A DNA stretch of 64,000 bases from Lutjanus erythropterus. Taxonomy: Eukaryota; Chordata; Actinopteri; Lutjaniformes; Lutjanidae. The stretch covers positions 29,843,555-29,907,554 of the forward strand of contig CM034591.1 of the NCBI GenBank assembly GCA_020091685.1. The letters are read 5' to 3'. The notes under the pieces were generated by a model. That model worked only from the letters and a program-made list of their open reading frames with translations, made no database searches and was not told the origin of the DNA. The position numbers and the translations under genes were made by a program. The stretch's first letter is position 1, and each line of letters starts with the position of its first letter. This document shows, one piece after another, positions 54,201 to 57,557 of this stretch.

Positions 54201-56035
54201 GTTTTTGAGTGCTCATGTGCTTCAGCGTACTTTGTGTGTGTGTGGTGCACATATTTATGAGCATATCACTTTCCTGTGTCATGCTAAATTACCCCCCCTG
54301 CACTAGTAATCCCATTAGGCTAGCTCAACAGGCTAATAGGGGGAAGTAATGGGCCCAGCTATATGTATCTAGGGGAACACTAATAAGCCGTGACACCACT
54401 CCCACTGTTAATTACCTCAAACTAGCCTAAACAAAGGAATCAACCCAGTTGGAGAAGACACACATACACTCCATCACACATCCAGCATAACACAAAACCA
54501 CACACACACACACACACACATTAACACTGCAAGTCAACAAGGATGTATTCAGTGACATATACCCCTCTGCACACACAGATACGTCCCATGTATACATTCT
54601 GATGAAGTCTTTTTGATAACAAGTACTGGATAGTGATAGTGATGAGGAAGGAAAGTCTAAGTGTGTGTGTGTGTGTGTGTGTGTGTTTGTTTGAGTGTGT
54701 AATTAGTTGGTGGCCTCATGGAAGTATGTGTAATCATCTCCCATCATCACTTTCATCATCGAAGTCGTTGACTCTTTAACCCCTCTACATGTGTCTGTAT
54801 GGATGGATAAGGGAAGCAGGGCTGTGTGTGTGTGTGTGTATGTGTGTGTGTGCGCAAGGGTGCAAAGCTTAATTAGCTTGCAATTGGTATTCACGCGTGG
54901 TGACTGCAGGGAATGAGTTAATTGCAGTCCAATTCAAACGTTGACACACTTTCAAAGTTTTTTCCCCTCTCCCTGTCTCCCTGACAGAAACCAATGAGGG
55001 GCTACAGATCACATTTATTAGATGAGAGCAAGTGAGAGAGAAAATGAGAGAGAGACAGAGGGGAGGAGAAAGAGAGAACGAAAGAGAGACAGAGGTAGAT
55101 CAGAAGGAAAAAAGAGAAAAAGACAGGTGAAGGGTAGCAAGTAAGTAAAGTGAGCAGAATGGAATCATAAAGTAAGATATGAAAACAAATGAGGGATTGA
55201 AATTATGAAAAAGATAATTGATCATAATTCTCCCATATTTTTATTTTTTTCCTTTTCATTATCACAACCTGTTTCTGGCACTGTACAGTTAGTATAAGCC
55301 CTACAACTTTAAAAGTGTACTGCTCCACTCAGACAACAATAAAGCCACACGTGACGCAGAAGAAAGCTGCTCCTGCCTGCTGTATCCGGTTCTCTGCATA
55401 CAACCGTGCTCACTCTTTGTCCTCCTCAGTGAGACAGAGAAAGAAATGGAGACGTACTAAGAGAACGAAATAGTCAAGCAAAGTTCAGACGTCGTGGAAA
55501 GAATTCACGGTTTTTACAGAAAGTTTTAAAGGAAAGGGGCACATTTTTTCTAAAAGCAGCCTAACTAAAATGCCCTAAGGAAAACTGATTGTAAATATTT
55601 ATTTTCTGTGTTATTGTAATCAAAATTGAAACTGGATGAGAAAAAGCCAAACACTGTAGTCACATTGTGTTTTCCAGCTGTTAGTGATCTACAGGAATCC
55701 AGTGTAAAGGTGGGCAAGTACATACAGTGTGTAAAACAGCTGTGTGTGTCCCTCAAAAATATAAAAAGCAATACTCAAACTACTCTAAAGTAAAAAAAAA
55801 CAAAAAAAAAACTGTTATTATAACTATATAATTATGTATATCAGTCTTGAATATCTTTTTTTTTGCCCTCACATTTTTAAAAAGTATACAAAAATCTTAC
55901 ATACCTGTGGGTCAAATAAAAAGTAAGGGCGGCCATCTTTGATTTGAACAGCCAGAAACTCTTCCTGATTTCCTGGAGAGAAGGCACAGAGCAGCAGGCC
56001 ATCTGGGGACCGAGTCTTGAAACTCAACTCAGCAC
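3891..56035 (-). CDS. USH2A: Usherin, internal part of the gene (20 exons, complement join)
   Basis: Usherin is a giant extracellular/transmembrane protein of hair-cell ankle links, photoreceptor periciliary membrane and basement membranes. The exons found, in transcript order (high to low coordinates), are 56035-55905, 51512-51386, 50866-50765, 36351-36163, 35536-35406, 35291-35012, 34490-34266, 33186-33106, 31270-31082, 28733-28593, 27640-27565, 26340-26255, 25117-24958, 19877-19715, 19626-19479, 14806-14649, 13380-13233, 10296-10141, 5651-5504 and 4033-3891. They total 2982 nt and every splice phase matches, giving about 994 codons without a stop. Domains by window residue: LamG1 about 1-150, LamG2 about 184-345, a short FN3-like module about 360-420, then six FN3 modules to 994. 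Five FN3 modules carry C-x4-C (such as ACTSVGC, ACTGGGC), and the LamG2-FN3 junction contains NCRGNDSVLVYSG; both fit my memory of usherin. N-terminal LamN/EGF-like and C-terminal FN3/membrane/PDZ-ligand exons lie outside. Domain order excludes ordinary laminins, neurexins and FN3 receptors. Confidence 0.95.
4034..5503 (-). other. Usherin intron 19
   Basis: AT-rich sequence with a pyrimidine-rich patch at 5122-5250. I see no gene or clear transposon in it. Confidence 0.6.
5504..5651 (-). CDS. USH2A: Usherin exon 19 of window: seventh FN3 module, first half
   Basis: 148 nt, phase 1 in and phase 2 out. The acceptor is TGTCCTTACAG|CC and the donor CAAG|GTGAGA. It encodes PDGLSPPMLAHATSTSLNVS, then WSAPAHSNAPGPLRYSLQM. 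Confidence 0.92.
6112..6152. repeat. (CA)n microsatellite
   Basis: A nearly pure CA run of about 40 nt, intronic. Confidence 0.95.
9454..9954. mobile_element. Short inverted-repeat element (MITE-like)
   Basis: The left end GGCTGTGTTCACACTG and the reverse complement of the right end, GGCTGTTCACACTG, match except for a 2-base gap. The interior repeats phrases such as AATCTGATTTTT and ATGTGACT in both orientations. It has no coding capacity. I infer a non-autonomous DNA transposon; I did not find a clear target duplication. Confidence 0.55.
10141..10296 (-). CDS. USH2A: Usherin exon 18 of window: sixth FN3 module, second half
   Basis: 156 nt, phase 1 in and out. The acceptor is TTGCCTCTTAG|AC and the donor GCAG|GTACAT, followed at once by a CA tract. 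It encodes LQPYTSYNFWIRGCNTQGC (C-x4-C pair) and LNVTTPPA. Confidence 0.92.
10297..13232 (-). other. Usherin intron 17
   Basis: CA tracts at 10645-10692, a GT tract at 10861-10890, a T run near 11724-11740 and otherwise ordinary AT-rich sequence. Confidence 0.6.
10645..10692. repeat. Imperfect (CA)n microsatellite
   Basis: A CA run interrupted by CG and TA steps. Confidence 0.9.
13233..13380 (-). CDS. USH2A: Usherin exon 17 of window: sixth FN3 module, first half
   Basis: 148 nt, phase 0 in and phase 1 out. The acceptor is TTCTCTAAATCAG|GTG and the donor AAAG|GTAACA. It encodes VEMRTLEMAPDGPILLEL, then SLRARWTAPPRPNGNLSY with the conserved Trp and PNG turn. Confidence 0.92.
13381..14648 (-). 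other. Usherin intron 16 with a long pyrimidine-rich tract
   Basis: From about 13715 to 14085 the plus strand is mostly C and T (repeated TCTCCTCCT, CTTCTTTC); the transcript strand is therefore purine-rich. No coding sequence is seen. Confidence 0.65.
14649..14806 (-). CDS. USH2A: Usherin exon 16 of window: fifth FN3 module, second half
   Basis: 158 nt, phase 1 in and phase 0 out. The acceptor is TCTTTTGACAG|GC. The donor ATG|GTCAGT is non-ideal but gives the only frame-consistent join to exon 17. It encodes GIITSYGLWLDGVLVLNSSS and later LQACTARGCGKGPM with the C-x4-C pair. Confidence 0.88.
15147..15715. mobile_element. MITE with imperfect terminal inverted repeats of about 25 bp
   Basis: The left end ACATTTCCACTACATGATG aligns with the reverse complement of the right end ACATTTACACTGCATGATA, and both continue into GACTTGACTCTACTC-like sequence. 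There is no transposase. I infer a non-autonomous DNA transposon. Confidence 0.65.
17355..17724. mobile_element. MITE of the GCTGCAAC...ATTAATCGATT type
   Basis: The ends AGAGCTGCAAC and GTTGCAGCTTT are inverted, with subterminal TAATCGATTAGTTG and AAAATAATCG motifs. This is a repeat type I recognise from many teleost introns; related copies lie at 43872-44645. Confidence 0.7.
18036..18426. mobile_element. MITE with TAGGGATGGGTAT termini
   Basis: The left end TAGGGATGGGTATTGA and the reverse complement of the right end TAGGGATGGGTATCAA are inverted. The flanks GCCTGAAG (18028-18035) and GTCTGGAG (18427-18434) agree at 6 of 8 positions, which suits a decayed hAT-type 8-bp target duplication. 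Confidence 0.75.
19479..19626 (-). CDS. USH2A: Usherin exon 15 of window: end of fourth and start of fifth FN3 module
   Basis: 148 nt, phase 0 in and phase 1 out. The acceptor is CATGTCAAG|GCC (weak pyrimidine tract) and the donor AATG|GTGAGG. It encodes ACTGGGCTSSPPSQAQTEE and then VTPLSPHALNVSWTPPDTPN. The intron before it is only 88 bp. Confidence 0.92.
19715..19877 (-). CDS. USH2A: Usherin exon 14 of window: fourth FN3 module, middle
   Basis: 163 nt, phase 2 in and phase 0 out. The acceptor is CCATCTACAG|G and the donor CACT|GTGAGT. It encodes WSRPSQVNGALEVYSIFL (conserved Trp and NG turn) and LTPGTTYTITVT. Confidence 0.92.
22204..22245. repeat. (GT)n microsatellite
   Basis: Pure GT run of about 42 nt. 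Confidence 0.95.
23126..23163. repeat. (GT)n microsatellite
   Basis: GT run of about 38 nt. Confidence 0.95.
23277..23329. repeat. (CA)n microsatellite
   Basis: CA run of about 53 nt, only 113 bp from a GT run at 23126-23163, so the two could form an inverted hairpin. Confidence 0.95.
23611..23933. mobile_element. hAT-like MITE with 8-bp target duplication
   Basis: The left end TAAGGTTGTC and the reverse complement of the right end TAGGGTGGTC form short inverted termini. The flanks ATAGACTA (23603-23610) and ATAGACTG (23934-23941) match at 7 of 8 positions, as expected for a hAT-type 8-bp duplication. There is no coding capacity. Confidence 0.75.
24958..25117 (-). CDS. USH2A: Usherin exon 13 of window: end of third and start of fourth FN3 module
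   Basis: 160 nt, phase 1 in and phase 2 out. The acceptor is TTTGTGCTCCAG|GT and the donor GGA|GTAAGT. It encodes STHVFVLSACTSVGCTNSS (C-x4-C pair) and then the linker LPPGPLQAPTLTLLDSRTI of the next module. GT/CA tracts lie just outside both splice sites. Confidence 0.92.
25131..25179. repeat. (CA)n microsatellite beside the exon 13 acceptor
   Basis: Pure CA run of about 49 nt on the plus strand; GT on the transcript strand. Confidence 0.95.
26182..26242. repeat. (CA)n microsatellite beside the exon 12 donor
   Basis: Pure CA run of about 61 nt on the plus strand; GT on the transcript strand. Confidence 0.95.
26255..26340 (-). CDS. USH2A: Usherin exon 12 of window: third FN3 module, middle
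   Basis: 86 nt, phase 2 in and phase 1 out. I inferred this exon because exons 11 and 13 do not join in frame without it. The acceptor is CAACGATAG|G and the donor ACTG|GTAAAG. It encodes RPNGGIREYLLYHNNQMVYR followed by GKDRQHNITG, the FN3 C-C' strands with the usual PNG turn. The donor is followed within 12 nt by a GT tract of about 60 nt on the transcript strand. Confidence 0.9.
26341..27564 (-). other. Usherin intron 11
   Basis: It contains the inverted-repeat element 26571-27011 and otherwise ordinary AT-rich sequence. Confidence 0.6.
26571..27011. mobile_element. MITE with CTAGRGCCTGAC termini
   Basis: The left end CTAGGGCCTGAC and the reverse complement of the right end CTAGAGCCTGAC match at 11 of 12, with GATATATCAG motifs inside. 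This resembles a common teleost repeat. No clear target duplication was found. Confidence 0.65.
27565..27640 (-). CDS. USH2A: Usherin exon 11 of window: third FN3 module, start
   Basis: 76 nt, phase 1 in and phase 2 out. The acceptor is AAACTGCAG|CT and the donor CAAG|GTAACA. It encodes APDAISPPAAVSSPSALYVT followed by WEPPA, the A-B strands of an FN3 module. Confidence 0.9.
27641..28592 (-). other. Usherin intron 10
   Basis: AT-rich; nothing recognised. Confidence 0.55.
28593..28733 (-). CDS. USH2A: Usherin exon 10 of window: second FN3 module, second half
   Basis: 141 nt, phase 1 in and out. The acceptor is CTTTCCAG|GT and the donor GAAG|GTAAGG. It encodes LTPSTRYIITVSACSPVGC (FN3 E-F strands with the C-x4-C pair) and then an extra acidic run, NDSGDDDD, from a GAT repeat before the LTTPEE linker. 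Confidence 0.92.
28734..31081 (-). other. Usherin intron 9
   Basis: It contains the element at 28911-29674 and, at about 29800-30260, a lower-repeat segment with ATTTAAAT, TTAATTCAATTAG and TAAATTAAC motifs that could be a conserved non-coding element. No exon was recognised. Confidence 0.55.
28911..29674. mobile_element. hAT-like non-autonomous element with possible 8-bp target duplication
   Basis: The left side has TTGGGGAAACTACTTC and the right side ...TTAACTAAACCCCAAAACA, loosely inverted, with many internal AACTAC/GTAGTT subterminal repeats. Flanks GCATGTGA (28903-28910) and GCATGTCA (29675-29682) match at 7 of 8. There is no coding capacity. Confidence 0.6.
31082..31270 (-). CDS. USH2A: Usherin exon 9 of window: second FN3 module, first half
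   Basis: 189 nt, phase 1 in and out. The acceptor is TTCTCACTAG|TA and the donor ACAG|GTAAAG. It encodes VLSLNGFSARVSWLPP (FN3 B-strand with conserved Trp), then RGLIDRYELKAY (C-strand Tyr) and ANGNFT. Confidence 0.92.
31271..33105 (-). other. Usherin intron 8
   Basis: Pyrimidine-rich patches at 31685-31880 and 32260-32460, and a GT tract at 32972-33015. No exon was recognised. Confidence 0.6.
33106..33186 (-). CDS. USH2A: Usherin exon 8 of window: end of first FN3-like module
   Basis: 81 nt, phase 1 in and out. It encodes EYLYRFVALAAGGWAAGPW, the F/G strands of the short FN3-like module after LamG2. The acceptor is unusual: only CCATTTAAG separates the exon from a (CA)n tract of about 60 nt (33195-33254), so there is no normal pyrimidine tract. 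The exon is kept because its phase and sequence fit both neighbours. The donor is AAAG|GTAAAA. Confidence 0.85.
33187..34265 (-). other. Usherin intron 7
   Basis: Begins (at its acceptor end) with a GT/CA tract; the rest is AT-rich with nothing recognised. Confidence 0.6.
33195..33254. repeat. (GT)n microsatellite at the exon 8 acceptor
   Basis: Pure GT run of about 60 nt on the plus strand (CA on the transcript strand), only 8 nt from the exon boundary at 33186. Confidence 0.95.
34266..34490 (-). CDS. USH2A: Usherin exon 7 of window: end of LamG2 and start of first FN3 module
   Basis: 225 nt, phase 1 in and out. The acceptor is CTTTTGCAG|GC and the donor ACTG|GTAAC. It encodes GLGGCIRGLTIR, the terminal LamG motif, then a linker with two cysteines and NCRGNDSVLVYSG leading to LQPFT. 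This junction is one of the most usherin-specific stretches I recognise. Confidence 0.93.
34491..35011 (-). other. Usherin intron 6
   Basis: 521-nt intron; purine-rich on the plus strand at 34500-34590, giving a long pyrimidine tract before the exon 7 acceptor on the transcript strand. Confidence 0.65.
35012..35291 (-). CDS. USH2A: Usherin exon 6 of window: LamG2, main part
   Basis: 280 nt, the largest usherin exon in the window, phase 0 in and phase 1 out. The acceptor is TTTTTAG|GTG and the donor CATG|GTGAGG. It begins VELEAGLLSFIVVSEG, has YCDGDWKPLSL (the DGxW signature, with Cys) and SPLYLGGVP, and is separated from exon 5 by only a 114-bp intron. Confidence 0.93.
35406..35536 (-). CDS. 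USH2A: Usherin exon 5 of window: LamG2, first part
   Basis: 131 nt, phase 1 in and phase 0 out. The acceptor is GTGTTTCAG and the donor CTG|GTAAG. It encodes FEISMDFRTDQLNALLLFTY, the opening strands of LamG2. It has the same length and relative position as window exon 1 in LamG1, as expected for duplicated LamG domains. Confidence 0.93.
35537..36162 (-). other. Usherin intron 4
   Basis: 626-nt intron; nothing recognised beyond splice sites. Confidence 0.6.
36163..36351 (-). CDS. USH2A: Usherin exon 4 of window: end of LamG1 and linker to LamG2
   Basis: 189 nt, phase 1 in and out. The acceptor is CTCACCAG|GT and the donor CATG|GTAGGA. It encodes QGFSGCLRDVSF, the terminal GCL motif of a LamG domain, then a Trp/Cys-containing linker (ENWEGCPVQ) and the FLGHG start of the second LamG domain. 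Confidence 0.93.
36616..36623. repeat. Target site duplication, left
   Basis: GTTGTAAG directly before CAGTGTTG; identical to 50672-50679. Confidence 0.85.
36771..36796. repeat. (GT)n microsatellite inside the left hAT unit
   Basis: GT run of 26 nt upstream of the transposase fragment. Confidence 0.9.
36859..37330 (+). pseudogene. hAT transposase fragment with BED zinc finger (broken)
   Basis: The ATG at 36859 opens a frame to the stop at 37153-37155. Residues 34-61 form a BED-type finger: C34-x2-C37-x18-H56-x4-H61, preceded by an aromatic-rich FFTWRYSHYLTF. The homology then continues in other frames: VVEDMQPISIVESPAFRKLV, typical of the region following the BED finger in hAT/ZBED transposases, is reached only after at least two frameshifts (near 37130 and a 4-base deletion near 37160 relative to the right copy). 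The RNase H-like catalytic core and dimerisation region are missing, so this copy cannot make an active transposase. Confidence 0.85.
37095..37452 (+). repeat. Direct repeat, left copy
   Basis: About 358 bp nearly identical to 50246-50606. By eye there are roughly 11 substitutions and 3 small indels, about 3% divergence. Confidence 0.88.
37661..37862 (-). mobile_element. tRNA-like SINE, minus strand
   Basis: On the minus strand it starts GGGGCGCCCCTGTGGCTCGG TTGGTGGAG, resembling a tRNA 5' end with an A-box, and ends in an A run (the T run at 37663-37682 on the plus strand). The GGACAGCTGAAGACATGACA phrase is familiar from a common teleost SINE-like repeat. The B-box is degenerate. No clear target duplication was found. 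Confidence 0.65.
39560..39574 (+). other. Possible 5' mini-exon of the nested gene
   Basis: ATTCCCCTGCAG|GCAGCCTTTGGAGAG|GTAAGA has good splice signals on both sides of 15 nt. With the donor at 39351-39352 it could be the 5' untranslated part of the cargo gene. This is inference from splice motifs only. Confidence 0.25.
41830..43629 (+). CDS. Nested cargo gene, first coding exon
   Basis: The acceptor TGTGTCTGCAG lies at 41819-41829 and the donor AATG|GTAAGA at 43629/43630. The open frame runs upstream to 41796 but without an ATG, and the acceptor cuts it, so I take ATG 41862 (purine at -3) as the start; coding length 1768 nt, phase 1 out. It encodes the RRGERP repeats (about residues 40-160), an acidic stretch with SRSPSVQDEDRESQEDEE, and then long runs of EKEERxxxKRxEKEE that should form a charged single helix or coiled coil. 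The purine-rich strand makes spurious long ORFs in the opposite frames. Confidence 0.75.
41830..48388 (+). CDS. Nested cargo gene: repeat-rich, coiled-coil, Ser/Pro-tailed protein (unrecognised)
   Basis: I do not recognise the family. A consistent model is exon 41830-43629 (coding from ATG 41862), exon 45079-45346 and last exon 48267-48378 (stop), with poly(A) signal 48383-48388. Phases match (1, then 2), giving about 715 aa. Seen in order: a basic N-terminus with six to seven RRGERP-type repeats (window 41985-42340), an acidic Ser-rich segment, a K/E/R-rich predicted coiled coil of about 300 residues, a Cys-containing segment FTRFCMCLLECEREATVEAL, an Arg-rich helix, and a Ser/Pro tail. Alternative acceptors at 45902, 46500 and 46750 would join other tail exons. 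The open 590-codon frame and intact splice sites argue it is or was recently expressed. It is antisense to usherin and sits inside the hAT-bounded element. Confidence 0.7.
41985..42340 (+). repeat. Coding tandem repeat of about 63-66 bp (RRGERP units)
   Basis: Six to seven units share GRRGERP(S/L)SxGDxxPS: for example HKRRGESPS, HGRRGERPL, LGRRGERPS, HEQRGERPL, GRGERPS, RRRGESPP. Units differ by whole codons, so the frame is preserved. Confidence 0.85.
43630..45078 (+). other. Nested gene intron 1 with MITE copies
   Basis: It holds two segments of a teleost repeat of the GGGCTGCAACTAAC type, one starting at 43872 and another about 44300-44645 (TGATTATTTTCATTATTGAT...GATATTCAGTTTACTGTCA), with unrelated sequence between. 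Confidence 0.65.
43872..44645. mobile_element. MITE (GGGCTGCAACTAAC type), two partial copies
   Basis: Starts TAGGGCTGCAACTAACAAT and ends TTAATTGTTGTAGTGCTTTA, loosely inverted. The interior has the typical ATGTCAAAAAATGGTGAAAA and CCTCAAATGTCTTGTTTTGT phrases. It is the same type as the element at 17355-17724. Confidence 0.65.
45079..45346 (+). CDS. Nested cargo gene, second coding exon
   Basis: 268 nt, phase 1 in and phase 2 out. The acceptor is TATGTTTTCAG|TT and the donor CTGAG|GTAAAG. It encodes VSGLSILQQTQRMRREYDRR and then an Arg/Gln/Glu-rich helix with little aromatic content, ending YQENIPEVSKLR. It continues the charged character of exon 1. Confidence 0.75.
45367..45391. repeat. 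(CCTAA)n short array
   Basis: Four to five CCTAA units followed by degenerate CTTAA/CTAA units to about 45445. It resembles TTAGG-type telomeric repeats but is too short to claim a telomere origin. Confidence 0.6.
46751..48146 (+). CDS. Alternative tail exon of nested gene (minisatellite exon)
   Basis: The acceptor GTTCTTTAG is at 46742-46750. If joined to the exon ending at 45346, the Ser-rich frame (SISPSSATEGESSSQ) reads until a TAG at about 46867. The PPSVPPLPKRANPPL frame is open much longer (to about 47400, where a one-base loss shifts it). Which frame is used is not certain; the short isoform ending at 48378 avoids this exon. Confidence 0.4.
46770..48085 (+). repeat. 48-bp coding-type minisatellite, about 27 units
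   Basis: Unit of 48 bp (CCCTCCGTCAGTCCCTCCTC then TGCCAAAGAGGGCGAATCCT then CCTCTCAG), with 45- and 42-bp variants that differ by whole codons. I counted about 27 GAGGGYGAATCC-type cores. In one frame it reads PSVSPSSAKEGESSSQ, in another PPSVPPLPKRANPPLS. Confidence 0.9.
48267..48378 (+). CDS. Nested cargo gene, terminal coding exon
   Basis: 112 nt, phase 2 in. The acceptor is TTGTTCTTTAG|G. It encodes SVQSSISPSSTEDKGSPQKN followed by SSLHSDLQLLYLIYIT and a TGA stop. Joined directly to exon 2 it gives a complete frame. The poly(A) signal begins five bases after the stop. Confidence 0.6.
48383..48388 (+). terminator. Poly(A) signal AATAAA of nested gene
   Basis: AATAAA just after the TGA at 48376-48378. 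A very short 3' untranslated region is implied; further AT-rich sequence follows. Confidence 0.5.
48389..50245 (+). other. Cargo region downstream of the nested gene
   Basis: AT-rich, with an internal duplication: 49345-49460 resembles 50025-50165 (shared AAAATCTA..AGAATA, GCCTAGTCT, AATGGA). No gene was recognised. Confidence 0.5.
50246..50606 (+). repeat. Direct repeat, right copy
   Basis: About 361 bp matching 37095-37452 in the same orientation. It keeps the four A bases lost in the left copy, but its transposase frame is also shifted relative to the BED-finger part. Confidence 0.88.
50246..50671 (+). mobile_element. Right hAT unit (with 3' terminus, 5' end missing)
   Basis: It begins inside the transposase remnant (CCTCCACCACCTCA) and runs to the right terminus. 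The last 65 bp, absent from the left unit, carry the GTAACTAG subterminal repeats and end CAACACTG. Confidence 0.87.
50672..50679. repeat. Target site duplication, right
   Basis: GTTGTAAG directly after ...CAACACTG; identical to 36616-36623. Confidence 0.85.
50765..50866 (-). CDS. USH2A: Usherin exon 3 of window: LamG1, third part
   Basis: 102 nt, phase 1 in and out. The acceptor is (CCA)nCAG|GA and the donor TCAG|GTAGGT. It encodes a Ser/Ala/Gly-rich loop and then GVFIGGLPEDF, the usual LamG 'lyiGGlP' strand. The intron that follows is the 14.4 kb one holding the hAT-bounded composite element. Confidence 0.92.
50867..51385 (-). other. Usherin intron 2
   Basis: 519-nt intron; short GT/CA tracts at 51118-51140. 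Nothing else was recognised. Confidence 0.6.
51386..51512 (-). CDS. USH2A: Usherin exon 2 of window: LamG1, central part
   Basis: 127 nt, phase 0 in and phase 1 out. The acceptor is TGTGTGTAG|GGC and the donor AGAG|GTAACT. The peptide contains YNDGQWHSIIATRR, the classic LamG 'DGxWH' signature, and ends VVNNQYRG. Confidence 0.92.
51513..55904 (-). other. Usherin intron 1 of window
   Basis: It contains a LINE remnant (52440-53260), CA/GT tracts (52001-52020, 54500-54520, 54660-54686, 54824-54852), a purine-rich stretch at 55030-55130, and two patches (54290-54430 and 54865-54960) rich in TAATTA/AATTAG motifs. Confidence 0.6.
52440..53260 (+). mobile_element. Non-LTR retrotransposon (LINE) 3' remnant
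   Basis: 52445-52783 is open and encodes SPRLDYSNILLSGLPQISTE, then QMAQNAAARILTKTRKFDHI and LNWLPIHVRSDIKVLIRTYK, the conserved tail of the reverse-transcriptase ORF2 of fish LINEs. After a frameshift at about 52775 it continues RVKRSQQAAGPFPIV. The 5' part, endonuclease and polymerase motifs are absent, so it is a dead 5'-truncated copy. An AATAAAG-type end near 53232 may be the 3' tail. The exact LINE clade is uncertain. Confidence 0.8.
55905..56035 (-). CDS. USH2A: Usherin exon 1 of window: LamG1, first part
   Basis: 131 nt. The acceptor is ...GGTATCAG and the donor CAG|GTATGTAAG. The first two bases complete a codon from an exon outside the window, and the exon ends in phase 0. It encodes the LamG beta-strand pattern AELSFKTRSPDGLLL followed by FLAVQIKDGRPYFLFDPQ. 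The start of the LamG1 domain must lie in an upstream exon that I did not find between 56036 and 64000. Confidence 0.92.
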
Positions 56036-57462
56036 CTGATACCAGTTGAGATCGGAAACAAGTGTGGAGACAGAGAGAGACAGAAAGTAAAATAATGAGT
56101 TTTATTTAATTTGTTCTAAACAGTACTTTCAATACTTGTCAACTTTTAACATGTTGTTGAAAAATAATTCATTTACAATATGATAAAATGGATTAACTAC
56201 ATAATATGTCCCTTCTCACTTTTAAAACTCTTGGACTCTGCTGGACCTACTGAGGGGAATAGTCGTGTCCCAGTGTTAAACCTGACCATTTAGATAGAAC
56301 CCAGTGTTTACCATCTAATTTAAAGAGGGTCTTTAAATTTCTGATCACTTTCAATACAATCAAGGTATGTAGTATTTTTACATTTCCCTCTTTCTGAATT
56401 AACACTTTAATTTGTCCAAATCTATAAGCTGTACATCGTAAACCCCCTGAACACCACTTGCACAACACTACAGAGTTCGTGCCGGAGTCTGCAGTCAACA
56501 ATGGAGTATATCTTGGGTGATCACCAGGGGGTCCACAATGCCTAGTTTTTCAAAACTTAAAATATGTGAAAGTACACATCAGCATGAATCCAACATGTTA
56601 TTAGCAAAGATAAATCAGCCTATTTGTTGTTTTTTTAAAAAAAGGCATTTAATTATCTAATTTAGACAACATTAACAAAAGGCTATCCATAAATCTTTGT
56701 GCAATCATGTGAGCTAGCAAACCTTCCAAATCAAGATGCAGCACCAATCCATAACAGTGACCCAATTAACTTTGTATAACTGAAACTTATTGGGCAGTTA
56801 GCTGTATTATTATCCCAAGTGTACAGACAGTCTTGTCAGATCCTTTTGTAACTCTGACATAACCTCCACCTCAGAAACTACCAGCAAAAATGCAGCGGTT
56901 AAGGCAGTTACGCACCTGACATAAGCCATGCTACAACTGCCGCTGATTTAGAAGCTACAGTAAAGCGTTCATGAGAGAAGACCAAAAACATTCAATGCAA
57001 TTCAATATACTTGTGCTGACTGATTTAGGGGAAACATTACAGGCTTTGGCACATAATTCTCTTCTGTTTTCAAGTTAAAACACCTTTATATGAAGATCTG
57101 ACGGTCAATTCAAGAGGACTTGCTAAATAAATCACAAGAAAACTTTAAAATGTTTAATACATATCCAGAGTTTAACCCATTTTTTCTACATCTCTCAGAA
57201 AAAAAGCCCAATTATACTATTTCTGAATACAATAAAGCCTATAATATCCTAAACAAACTGAAACCATAATGGATTTGAGATGTGAGGAAACAACAGTTAT
57301 AAGAAATATAATTAAATCTTTGAGCAGGGCAGTAACTGACCAAAAAGTTGCATCTACAGTGTCATTTAAGCTGCCCTGCGTCATTCATTAATGCGTACTG
57401 TGAATCAAAGGTTCAGCAATGTGGGAAACTTGTGGGTTCTTAGACCAGCAGGACCTCTAACA

Positions 57463-57557
<95 letters not shown>

